DNA of 64,000 nt from Trematomus loennbergii (Eukaryota; Chordata; Actinopteri; Perciformes; Nototheniidae): assembly GCA_012861695.1 (NCBI GenBank), contig JAAOOA010000055.1, positions 757,212 to 821,211 of the forward strand, given 5' to 3'. The notes below the pieces were generated by a model that made no database searches, had not been told where the DNA came from, and saw nothing but the letters and a program-made list of their open reading frames with translations. This document shows positions 46,737 through 58,599 of the stretch, in pieces (position 1 is the first letter of the stretch; the number at the start of each line of letters is the position of its first letter). Both the position numbers and the translations under genes were made by a program.

Positions 46737-47524
46737 ATGGGCAAGGTAAGTCTCTGCTGTGTGCCGCATATCTGCACGGATTATTCATCCCAGTAATCTT
46801 TCAAGTGGTATAGTATGCACACTTCTCTTAATTTGAGGCATCTACATTTCAGATTATATTCTACGAGGACAGGAATTTCAAGGGTCGCTCCTACGAGTGC
46901 GGCAGCGAAAGCTCGGACCTGCATTCCCACTTCAGCCGCTGCAACTCCATCAAAGTGGACGGCGGTGATTGGATGGTTTTTGAAAGACCCGGATATATGG
47001 GGTACCAGTACTTCTTAAAGAAGGGCGAGTACCCCGACTACCAGCAATGGATGGGGTTCAACGACTGTGTGCGATCCTGCCGTCTGATCCCTACGGTATA
47101 TTATTATAATTATTTTTATTGTACAATATCTTTTTATGCTGCTGCAACACAAACATTTCCCAACTTGGGATCAACAAAGTACTTCTTATCTTATCCCTTT
47201 CACTTTACAATAAGTCTGAACTGATCTAGAGGGTAATACAGTATTTTCTTGCAGTCCCAAAGCTCTCACAGGATAATGATATACGAGCGGCCAGAGTTAG
47301 GAGGAGAGACGATGGAGCTGACTGACGACTGCCCGTCGCTGAACGAACGATTCAACCACAACGACGTCTACTCCTGCAACGTGAGGGACGGTTACTGGAT
47401 CTTCTACGAACACCCCAACTACAGGGGACGCCAATACCTGATGAACCCCGGGGAATACAGGAGGTTTAATGAGTGGGGAAGCACCACGTCTCGGGTGGGA
47501 TCCATCAGACGTATCGCTGTGTGA
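46737..47524 (+). CDS. gamma-crystallin E, Trp-retaining type
   Basis: Exons 46737-46745 (MGK), 46853-47095 (81 codons) and 47255-47524 (89 codons plus stop) give 173 residues in an intact frame. Unlike B-D it keeps four tryptophans (GDWMVFE, QQWMGF, GYWIFYE, NEWGS), at the buried positions of classical vertebrate gamma crystallins, and has fewer Met. It may be a gammaMX- or gammaD-like type; I cannot assign it further. A retroposon remnant (GGGATCAACAAAGTACTTC) lies in intron 2. AATAAA lies at 47556-47561. It is tail-to-tail with crystallin F. Confidence 0.92.
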
Positions 47525-47850
47525 TGTCCAGAAACTGTTTATGTGAAGTACTGTCAATAAATCTATACAATAACCAAATGTTCTGTCAACTGGTGCTTTT
47601 GTTTTCTTTGGGCTGTTTGAGTTGAGAGTGGTGAGGGGATTTAAAATGTTACTTAGGTGGCAAGTTGGGCGTCTTTGATGCACATGTTTTGGAGTGGACA
47701 AAGCAAATGTAAGCTAGCTATAAGCTACTTAAAGGAAAGAGACAAGAATACAAGCTAAATACGTTTTCATGTCTATATACAGAGACACACACAGTTTCAG
47801 CCCAGCATGTTTATTGAGAACAGAGACAGGAAAAAGGTTTGAAAAGACTA

Positions 47851-48653
47851 TTAATTAAAGTCTGTGATTCGCCTGAGAGAGCCGATCCTTGAACTGGCGC
47901 CTCCCCAGTCCAAGGATCGACGGTACTCTCCAGGTCTCAGGTAGTAGGGCCGGCCCTTGTAGTTCGGCTGGTCGTACAGCAGCCAATGGCCGTCCACCAC
48001 GTTGCACGAGTTGAACGTCAGACATACGCAGGCGGTCCTGGACGCTGGGGCAATCATCGCTCACCTCATGCATTTGGCCGCTCATGTCTGGACGCTCATA
48101 CAATCTTATTTTGTAGGAACCACGGTGCTGCAGGAACAAGAATATGTATGAGTCAGACAAGTCTTTCTTTCATACTAATGTGTAAGTTGTTTGTGCTAAG
48201 CCTTAACATAAAGGTAGCAGTAAGATTAATTATGTATCATTGCCTTTTCAGTTTTCCCCTTTACTTGACCTGATACCTCTTTAATATCGTCTGAGGCTTA
48301 CCATGGGAATCATGCGGCAGGAGCGGATGCAGTCATTGATGCCAATCAAGCGCTGGTTGTCGGAGTACTCCCCCCTGCGGAGGAAGGACTGGTGGCCCAG
48401 GTATTGAGGTCTCTCGTACACCATGAAACAGCCGCTCTCCACCCTGACGGAGTTGCAGCGGTTGAAGTAAGGGTGCAGGTCGGCACAGTCGCTCATGCAC
48501 TCATGGTGCCGACCCTGGAAATTCCTGTCCTCGTAGAAAATGATCTGCGAACGTTCGTCGAAAAACTGATTAATTATGGACGCTCGATGTTAAAAAATAT
48601 TTGAAGATTACTATATTCACAGTAAGAACACATAACAAACTCACCTTTCCCAT
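47851..48653 (-). CDS. gamma-crystallin F (one-base insertion in exon 3)
   Basis: Exons in gene order: 48645-48653 (MGK), 48302-48544 (81 codons) and 47851-48127 (C-terminal domain plus stop). Exon 3 is 277 nt where 276 is expected. An extra base lies in the codons for the conserved SDVQSCNV stretch, at about plus 48008-48014; on either side the two halves are in adjacent frames and both are well conserved ([31 protein letters not shown]). The intended product is about 175 residues with two Trp. One isolated indel in an otherwise intact gene suggests a sequence error, though a real recent frameshift is possible. Confidence 0.82.
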
Positions 48654-48707
48654 TGTTTCGTCGCTGGGGGCCAGACTGGCGCTCAATAGACGCTCTCCGC
48701 GCCGCTG

Positions 48708-48720
48708 TCCTTTTATATAA
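48708..48720 (-). promoter_or_regulatory. TATA box of crystallin F
   Basis: The minus strand has TTATATAAAAGG about 60 bases before the ATG, in the same position as in its neighbours. Confidence 0.6.
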
Positions 48721-50086
48721 AGTGGCAGTTTGATGGCACAGCATAAAGTATTGTCATCCAATAGGTTTTATAACGCAAATTAGGTTATGTATAGCGACGC
48801 ATTGTTGTTCAGTTTTCACATGTTCATCAAAACACCGCAGTGACCCAGGGGCGACCGTGCACAGTCTCAGCAAAACAACAACCGTTATTTGTGTCCCCTT
48901 CAGTCAAAACAAGTTTGTAATGTTATATGTCGGACACAGAACGAGCCTTTGTGGGTCCTTAAGCTCAGCCCAAAACATCATGTACGAGTATAATCAATGT
49001 ACACACACATAAAGGAAGGGCTGTAGGTTTGTAATATCGTTTTTCCAAATAGTTACCCCACAAAACCAATCAAATGAATGACAGCTTCTTCATCTGAGAC
49101 ACCTGATGGCTGGTAATGTTGGTGCTCCTTATCTATGTTCTCTGCAATCAAGTGATTAAATAAATTATAAAGGGGTGTTTTCTGAAGAGATGCTATCAAG
49201 TTGCATCATGGGAAATGTAGTATTCAGTATTCCTGTTGTGTAACCCATATGATTCAGCATATCTTGGCACCTGCTGGTTATATTTGGACAATTATCCTTT
49301 CAAATCTGTCTCTTCTGGATCCCCCATCTTATGAAAATTGTAAAAATCAATCCTTTCAAAATAATTAATTAACCACATGTCTATTTTATATATTTCTGAT
49401 TTGCACGTTTAAGCTCATTTCACAACAAATCAATGACTAGGCTGTTGCACGTGGACCATTTATTTTCAGCTTGAAACACACTGAACTATTTGTTGTCAAC
49501 GAATAAACATTTTTAACATGAGGACGTTCTCTGGTTAACATTCCACTTCTAAAAAACTAAAAGCAATGTCACAAAAACGCACGCAATAAAATGTATTTCA
49601 ACATTTTAACTTGAATTAAAACACTTTATAACCCAAGAAAATAAATTAATAAGCACATTTGAGATGAGTTCCTGAGTTTGTCTTATCATCAATTAACGAT
49701 AAAACGTTTGAGCAAACAAAGACTGGCTGCAGTTAAACGGGATTATACTGTAGGCACTTCGAGGTTATTAAATTAGGTAAATACTTTCCTTTTATCTAAT
49801 AATACTCATACATTTCTCAATATATCAAATTATGAATCCTGATCAACTTTGCTACGTACCCAGAAAAACACTTTCATGGGCAAATTGTCCTGGCACTAGT
49901 AATCAGTCTGTTTTATATAAAATAGGTTTGTCTATATTGTAATTAAACCAATTCGAGTTGGTTTCAAAGACCACAGTCCAGTGTCGATACTGCAGAGACA
50001 TTTCCTTCACATCATCATACTAAAAACTGTAGAAAAAAGGTTTTAAATGGATCAGAGCGTGCGTGCGTGTCAGTGTTTAGCCTACA
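48721..50086. other. intergenic, no gene seen
   Basis: AT-rich DNA between crystallin F and the 3' end of boll. Part of the boll 3' UTR must lie below 50087. No further feature is supported. Confidence 0.45.
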
Positions 50087-53000
50087 TTACAGGTTGGAGA
50101 GTGTGAAGCATGGAGGCGTCCGGCGGCTCTGCTGCTCCTGGCAGGAAGTGGAAGTCCTTGTGGTGGAGGTAACGGAGGTACTGTGGTTGTGGTTGCTGAA
50201 CAAGGGCGTCATTCGTTCACTTCTGGGAGGAAACAGCGGGGAAACCTGCGGCACCGTGGGCTCTTCAAACTGCAGACATGAGAATAAGGCAAAGTGAGCT
50301 CCAGATACTGTTTCCTCCATCCAATATGTCTGTTCAGTAAAGTGGAGCACTAACAGGCTGCACTTACCGGTTGCTCGTGATAGGCCGGTTGCTCGTGATG
50401 GACTGGTTGCTTGTGATGGACTGGTTGCTCGTGATGGACTGGTTGCTCGTGATGGACTGGTTCCTGGTGATAGACCGGTTGCTGGTGATAGACCGGTTCC
50501 TGGTGATAGACTGGTTCCTGGTGATAGACTGGTTCCTGGTGATAGACTGGTTCCTGGTGATAGACTGGTTCCTGGTGATAGACTGGTTCCTGGTGATAGA
50601 CCGGTTCCTGGTGATAGACTGGTTCCTGGTGATAGACTGGTTCCTGGTGATAGACCGGTTGCTCGTGATGGACCGGTTGCTCGTGATGGACCGGTTGCTC
50701 GTGATAGACGGTTGCTCGTGATGGACTGGTTCCTGGTGATAGACCGGTTGCTCGTGATAGACCGGTTGCTCGTGATAGACCGGTTGCTCGTGATAGACCA
50801 GTTGCTCGTGATAGACCGGTTGCTCGTGATAGACTGGTTGCTCGTGATAGACCGGTTCCTGGTGATAGACCGGTTGCTCGTGATAGACCGGTTGCTGGTA
50901 GACGGGCTGAGAGACGGAAGAGAAGAAAATAACACATTCATCTTCAAAAAGATCATAAAGATTGAATGGCTTTATCTGTCATATGCACACTAGCTTCAGC
51001 AGAGTTTTGGCTAGGAAATGATTGAGTCTTATTCTCTTCCAACAACGCATATGCTGTACATAAAAATGTAATGCAGGTTAAATCTTCTTATTCTACCAAC
51101 TGTGAAGCACAATTTTAAATACCCAATACATTCACTTTACTTTGAATAACTTGCTTTTAAAAAACGCTATTGAGGTGAAGTGTGATATGAGTGTTTACTG
51201 ACAGGCCACTGGGGGGCAGGAGGGCTCATGTTGGGGCAGTATGGATGTTGGAAGTAGGCCACTCCGTTGCTGTAGGTGTATGGAAACCCTGCAGATGTGT
51301 TCAGGTACTCGCTGTCACAGCTCATCGGCAGAGGCACGGCGAAGTAAGGGGTCGTCCTCTTAGCTGAGAGAAAAAAGAAAGCATGAAGAAGTAGTTACTC
51401 CCTTGTTTTGTGGGACAGTAACTATTTGTGAAAAGCCAGCACTCAGCTCCTTGGATCTAAAACAGAAACATATCAAAGTTTTTTATAATGGAAAAGTTGA
51501 CATGCTTTTGGATTCAAGTTAGAAAGAAATAGGAGATTATTTATGCACAAAATGTATTTAAAAAAAAACATCTGAATTCAAGTTAATTTAGAGTTCCTAC
51601 TGTTGTAAAAAAAACTGTTTCCCATAAATTGTGCATTTCAAGTAAAAAGGTACCTTCATATTTTGAAATGATGGCAAAAAAAGTGAATATGCTGAATAAA
51701 AAAGTCGACTTACTTGGTCCTGAGGCTCTGTGCTTGCGGACAGCCTGAGCGATGCAGAGCTTCTTGCCTTTCAAACATACTCCATTAGTCTTTTTAAACG
51801 GAAAAAAACTGCATTAGACACACAAATCCAGATATTCAACTTTATAATTATACATCCATTAAATTCAGCTGCAAGATACTTTAATAACGTGCTTTACTCA
51901 CATCATGAAGGACTTTCAGCGCATCTTCTTGGGACTCAAATGTAACAAAGCCATATCTGTTCACAGAGACACAAACAAGCAGACTATTATTGAACTGACT
52001 GCCAGTAAATCTGCAAATAATGCACAAAATCAAAAGCATAGAAAGTCATGGCTGCATGCATTAATATGTTTATGACACAATAACTCACCCCTTTGATATT
52101 CCAAATCGATCTATTAGAAGCTTCACCTCTTTCACTGCCCCGTGTTGAGAGAAGATATGTAGCAGGTCGCTCGCTCGAACCTTCATGAAGACACACACAC
52201 AGTTTTGACCGTTATCACACCAAAGAAGGTACAAGGTTTGCTGATTTGGTTAAGGTTCAGACACTTAAGCCACCAGTAGGAGTTCGGAAAAACAGGATCC
52301 ACCTTTGCAAAACTGCATGCAAGTTGGTTAAAACTTAATCTGCAAGATGTAGAATTGTTGGCCTGAAAAAAAGCTATTTCTGTATTTTTTTCTGCTATTT
52401 TCAGCAACATTAACCTAATCTGAATTATGTGTATTGTCATCTCTTACACTCATCAAGGCATTTGCTTTTTACATGCTTCTCTGCTCTTCCGTGTTCTCCG
52501 ATTAGGACTGAAAGGACTAGATATGGCTCTGTGTCAGTCTGCAGCTCTCACCTTGTCGTTGATTCCCCCGACGAATATCCGATTGGGGATAACAGTGCCG
52601 GGGCGAGGGATGTAAGAGGTCAGACTGTCACCCTGGTTCTCTGCTGCTAACACATCAGGGGTGGAGGAGCTGCTGCCCTTCTGGGGTGGACAGCAGGATG
52701 AGAACTTTATAGGATACAAGACAATGACAAAAGGCCAGTAAGAAACAACATAGGGGTCACATTGTAGCACAGCATGTGGAGACTTTTATTGCATTTGATG
52801 TGATGGGAGGTGAAGCTTTCCCGCCTGGAAAGACACATAGTACTAAATTCCATTGTATTTAGCCTATATAAAAGAAGATTTTTTTTCCAAGCATGGTCAG
52901 TTATTCTATGTCAGATCAAAAGACACAGCAACACTTTTTACATCAACACACTGCAACTTTCAATCAATCATTGAAGTCCACATAACAAAATAATAAACGT

Positions 53001-53567
53001 TGTGTCTTTTAAATCAGACTAGGTTGATGCACGTGCAGCCAGCAGATACAATCCATGAGGTTACACATGTCTACTGTATCTTATTGCTGCTAAATATTCA
53101 TTTTGTACACTGTCACTCTTTCAGTCATTATGTATCTTTTTGTATCTCACCTTACCCTGAGAAAACCAACTTTTGTAGCATTTCTGCATGTTAGCTTGGC
53201 ATACACAGTAACAGTTACTCCCTTAACAGTTTTACAGACACAAATCTAATCTTTATGCACCAAGTGCTTCTCTCTAGCTAATTTAGCTCATTTCCAAGGT
53301 TAGCAAGGTTAATGGGTTAAGTTAGCATTCTTGCTAGCTTCGTTTTAAGTTAATTAAGAACAATTAATAATGTGAGAGTAATTAACTCATGACGAAAAAT
53401 TACAAGCTATGAAGTGCAAAAATGACAATGTAATGTAACTATATAATATGATAACATTGTTTTGTTAGCATTAGCTTAACGATTAGCCAGCAAGACGGTT
53501 ACGTTAAAGGCAGATTAAGCATTTGACTCACCTCGTTTTGTTTTTCCTCTTCCATAGCCACATCCAT
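50087..53567 (-). CDS. boll: Boule-like RNA-binding protein (DAZ family) with expanded hexapeptide repeat
   Basis: Germline RNA-binding protein controlling translation in meiosis (family role). Coding exons in gene order: 53532-53567, 52552-52680, 52089-52180, 51902-51956, 51714-51789, 51203-51363, 50368-50906 and 50087-50269, all phase-compatible. One RRM spans about residues 40-120: RNP2 is IFVGGI and RNP1 is KGYGFVTF. GTVIPNRIFVGGI and GFPYTYSNGVAYF match BOLL rather than DAZL. Exon 7 is a hexapeptide array in the frame set by both splice sites. Its 539 nt is one short of a multiple of three: a 17-base unit near 50707-50711 breaks the frame. With that base counted the product is about 423 residues, against about 283 in human. 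The exon 6 donor, GTCAGT, is weak but keeps the phase. Confidence 0.85.
50368..50906 (-). repeat. 18-bp coding minisatellite of boll exon 7
   Basis: There are about 29 units of 18 bases, one of them 17, after a partial first unit PVYQQ. In the coding frame the units read PVYHEQ, PVYHQE, PVHHEQ and, rarely, PVYHQQ, PVHHKQ or PAYHEQ. The central block is homogenised PVYHQE; the flanks are mostly the EQ types. The array fills the whole exon between its acceptor and donor. Confidence 0.95.
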
Positions 53568-53654
53568 TTGGTCCCAAAGCGATTTCTGGTTAACATATAA
53601 AAGTTATCATGAATTTATAAAAGACTCGCTAATAGTTTACGCTACGTAATTTGC

Positions 53655-53722
53655 GTCCTGACGTGATATGACCTCATCGATCACGCGTGACGGCAACGAC
53701 CATGGCAACGACGGAAACCGTC
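53655..53722 (-). promoter_or_regulatory. boll promoter candidate with RFX and CRE-like sites
   Basis: About 90-155 bases upstream of the ATG lie CGGCAACGACCATGGCAACG, with two GGCAAC half-sites of an RFX X-box, and CCTGACGTGATATGACCTC, with a TGACGT CRE-like core. RFX and CREM factors control many male meiotic genes, which fits a boule gene. The start site is not mapped. Confidence 0.5.
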
Positions 53723-56700
53723 AGCAGCGATATGCCTGCATCAATCATATAATGGATCAAAAACGGGCCCTTTCTAGTTGAGAAAACATTATAAAAGGAC
53801 CCTTAGAGTGGTTCTTAATGGACAATATGGGAAAAGTAACCCTTAGGCCGCAAACACATTATATAATTAGCTTTGGGCTATCCTTCTAGTAGAGAAAACG
53901 CTATTTGTGCCCTCTGGCTGTAGAAAAAACGTGAACATTTGACCTCCTGGTGACCTTCCAATGGCTAGTTAACATGTTGTTAATTCATTATTTAGATTAT
54001 TATGCTATACAATCTTAAACTGAACTGGTATTTTAAATACATACAATTAAACATGGAAATTGGGACCTACGTGGGAAAAATAGGGTTTTACTTTCATTTC
54101 TGTCTTGTAAGTAGTAGGCTACACATCATCATGGTGCAGTAGAGGATGCTGCCCACAAAGGGGCGCCATTCCTCTGTGAATACAAAGGTCTTGAAGGGAC
54201 TCTTCATGCCCTCTTTAAATCTGATAATGAAAAGTGTAGGTTATACTAACATATCACTACATGTCTACATCTGTTTGTGTTTTGACTAAACTTAGCATAC
54301 TGTATGTGGTAATTTTCTTCCCATTTAATGCAGGAGTGTCAAACCTGCTGTGACAATCTGTTCCATTATTTTTAAATGAATTAATGAGGGTTAAATAAAT
54401 GGATGTGAAAGAGAGTTTTCATAGGCCAGATCAAAAAAACAGAGCTTCCACACAAGTCTAATTTTTCCACTTTCGATCCTCAAGACGCCACTTTATTTGT
54501 TACGTACAAACCTCATGGAGCTATAATTTCTTTATGATTGGCGACAAAGTGCTGAGAAACACTGTCATTTGCATCTTACTCCCTCCACCTCCTCCCTGAG
54601 ACCACAACAAAGCATCACTACAAAGCCTACTAAGTGCCTCCAACAGAGAGAAAAGCCACCAGTAATAACTGGGGAGGACAGGGTTTTAAATATGCCTATA
54701 GGTTGTTCAAGATCCCATCAATACTATTGTTTTAAATCACCTTCCTCTGTTCAAAAAGTTAGTAGTGAGTAATTCTTCTCTGCCTTTCTTTTGCAAATTT
54801 CCCATCAATACAACCTCCTTTTTCCAGATTGTTTGTCCTCATCGGAGTAATGTGAGCCACACCATTACATGTCATTCATTTCCCGCTTTTCTTAATTGTC
54901 GGGTGAATTTGCCAACGAGGTCTGACTGTGCGAAATGAGAAGGGCATGTTTGATAATTACAGCAATTTACCAGCTAAAACGTCTTTTTATGCTCCACGAA
55001 GATCATTTAAAGACACAAGTGCTGTCAGGGCAACTTGACTGGCTGAGTTTGGACAAAAAAACAAAAGAGCAGAGTGTTAGGGTTTTATTTACAGGCGTTT
55101 TACTTTTACTCTTTGTATTGACGAGTCTCCAGCTGATTTCCGTAATATTAGGTCCTTCTAATTATAAGGTTTTTTAATGATCACACATGCAAGGTTATAA
55201 TGTTGCATTAGAGCCATTTTGCTAAGAGGGAAAAGGCGTTGTGTAACTAACAAAAGCGTGATTTACGAAAACAGACATTTTCGAGGCATCTATTTTCTCC
55301 CCATATGAATAAACAACACCATAGGCTCGAATCAAGACCACTTTCTTTTAGTTGCACACTTGTCTTGGACTTTTGCCTTTTTAAATGGTCTTGGTCTTGA
55401 GTGTGACGCGTAAATGAGTATGTTTTATAAGCCCCTAATAGGGCAATTCCTTTCATATCTTTGTCTTAAACAGGACTCAATTTGCTGTGGATTCGGTCTT
55501 GACTTGGTCTTAGACTTGACTAAAGCCCTGTGAAACAAACTCCAAAACTTTTACTTCCTGTTTCCATAAAACACTTTCCTTCCTGCCATTCATTCTGTCA
55601 TCCGCCTTGTTTACCTGAAATGTCAGGATGTAAGTAATGTGAGGGGAACGACCAGAGAGAAACAGAATAAGACGGCAGGTAAATCCCAATCAGTTTCAAC
55701 GTCTCCAGAGGGAAGCAATGGTTAATGTCTCGACTGTTTGACGCAACTCTGACACTGATGGATATGCTGGGGTTAAGGGGTTTGGACTTGAACTAAAAAA
55801 TCCTGGTTGTTTCTTAAAGTTTCCACTCTTTGTGAAAATCTACGGTCCTCCGAACATGTGACAAATAACTGACACATGTTTTGATTTAATGGGCAAGATG
55901 TCATCATAAAGTAGTAGCGCCAATCTATCTTGCAAGCTTTAAAAAAGTTACAATAATTCATCTTTCATCCTGTGATTTCCTTCACAAATGTAATGGGTTC
56001 TTCTTTGGACCATGCTACACCCTTTCACAAAGTTTTATAAATATCGAGACAGTATTTTTCCGTGTTCCTGCAGGCAGAAACCAAACAACCAAACATGTCA
56101 AATGTCTACTAAAATGTCAGCTGTGCAATCTTGAGACTCTTTAGTGGATAAAAGCAGAACAAATCGAGGTCAAATATCAGGTCAGACATGCATTTCCCAT
56201 GGAGAAAGCGTCCATTATACCTCAGTGGGTCAGTCAGTCAGACAGTCGTGGAGACAGAGGTTGATGAAAAATGAGCCATAACAGAAGGGTTCGACTCTGG
56301 CTCTGTAATTACTCTACAAATCTCTGATTTCCCCTCCTTCATCTCCACACTATTTATAGCTGCTGCATTCCTCCCGGAGAATAAAATGATCTCTTTGAGA
56401 CAGTACAATGCCAGAAATAACAGGTTTGGACAAACATTTGCTGAGGCGTGGTGGGCCTGGCTGACCATTACTGAGTTCCACTGTGGTTTCGGTCCTCTGT
56501 TTTTCCCCCTCGTCCATTTATTCATCTGTTATTCTAAATGGCAGTGGCTTTGCTGGGGGGGAGGCGGGGGAGATGTGATGGTTCAACAAAAGAGCTCGTA
56601 TGAACTGAGATGAAATCACTTTGTAGTCTGGCAGAGCAGAGCAAGGTCGAACGTTTTCCTTACACGAGAGGACACACACACTCTGGTAAACACACACCTT

Positions 56701-58340
56701 CATGTCTGCGAACACTCAGGTGACTACAGGGCTCAGACCTCCCTCTTTGTGAAGCATGTTGTTTATGTTACAATCATAGGACTTCACCGGCAAATATGAT
56801 CAACTTGGACATGTGGCTTTATGTATATGCAATCATGTGTCTTTGCATGCGAGTGTGTTTAGGTTATCAGAGGAGGAAGGCTTTCCTTTAGTCTGTGCTT
56901 CTTGTCAAATGTTGTTTATCAGGACAAAACAAAGATCATATGGAGCCTGCGTAGCATCAAGGATTCATTTTCAAATGATTCCCCCCAGTATTTAAGTAGT
57001 AATCGAGACTTTTTCGACAGTATTACAGCGTAGCGATATCCAGAGAAATTGTGTCTTTTAAGATCTTATTTTATTTCCTCAGTTATCCAGTTTTCTGGTT
57101 ATAGTAATGGACTAAACTAAATCAGTGACACATTAAAGTTCTTTTATAATAGTTTGACATCCAGGGAAAAGTTTATTTTCATTCCTGGCGAGAGTTAGAT
57201 AAGACGATCGCAGAGATTTGGATGACTTTAGACTCATCTTACAAAATCAAAAAAGACTTGCAACTTGACTAGGAACTGAACACAAAGGACTTAAACTCGT
57301 TGCCTTGAAAATACCTTCCTTAACAAAGGGATTTAAAAAAGTATGCTATTTAAAAAGAGTCCGTAAATCCGTTAAATTCCCTTTATTTATTCTGTTTGAC
57401 CGCCCCAACCACATCCAATCAAATCGCAGGAGAGAACAGTTATACATAATGTTATGTATTTAAATAGCTTTGTTAGTGAAAGAAATCTATGAGGTATTAT
57501 GACTTTTGGTGTTACTTTATTGAGATGATAGAAAGGCCCTTTTCACAGCACAATTCTGCGATAGCAGGAAAGGCCCTCGTGCAATTCCAAAGCAACATTT
57601 AACACTATTTATTGATCAACGCCATAAAAGATATTGTATGAACATCACTACAGTATATTGTCCCTGATTCTCTGGCTTTCTCCAGCGGTTGTTTGCTCTT
57701 TTGTGAAAACGCCTCACCACAATGGTGTTGCATTCCACAGCGACACCCGATGATTTCTCTAAATGTAGACATATTATTTAGGGTTTTATATGCTGGGGCC
57801 CTGGCTGTAGTTAGTGGGTGTGCACACACTGACCTACAATAAAGTAAACACACTAAACTGGGCTCTGGCCAGTGGAAGAGAAGTCAAGTCTGTTGGCTTT
57901 TCTTCACAATTTACAAAAAATACAACAATACTATCTCCCCCTTCCCAGGTAAGCAGAGTAACACAAAGCTTTGTGATGAAAGGACACTTAATACCAACGC
58001 AGGACTGAATAAACAGGAAAATAAGGTTCTGTGACGTGTGCAAAACTGCAGAAATGCTGAATATAATTCCCTTTATCTACTGGCTGTGGCTCGAATCAGA
58101 CCTACAAGTCCTTTGGGATAAAAAGCAGAGAATTGCCAATCGTAGCTGTACTTATTTACGAGTTTCTGCTCCATGTGACATTTTGAATAAATCATGGTTC
58201 ACGGGGGAGAGTGACAAAGACCGAGGGGAGGACGAGTCAAGCCATTCTGCTATCATTTTTTCGGATGCGGGATCATGAATTATTTGGCAGCAAGATAACA
58301 CACATTCTGCATTAGATTCACGGCCCAGTGCACCTGCAGA
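53723..58340. other. gene-poor flank of boll
   Basis: No gene is supported. A 40-codon exon-like minus-strand ORF lies at 54094-54220. Diffuse GACTTG-rich repeat sequence near 55320-55530 and 57215-57300 is related to the family at 7.2 kb. Confidence 0.4.
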
Positions 58341-58349
58341 TTTTCACCC

Positions 58350-58577
<228 letters not shown>

Positions 58578-58599
58578 CCTGCCCCTCCTGACACCCTGT

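Noticed and set aside
50087..50956. 289-codon SITSNR/LSPGTS-type ORF and plus-strand LVIDRF-type ORFs over the boll array
   Set aside because: They are the other frames of the 18-bp repeat. Splice phases at both ends of the exon select the PVYHEQ frame.
50087..53567. dazl as the identity of the DAZ-family gene
   Set aside because: GTVIPNRIFVGGI, YGFVTFESQEDA and GFPYTYSNGVAYF match boule; DAZL differs at these positions.
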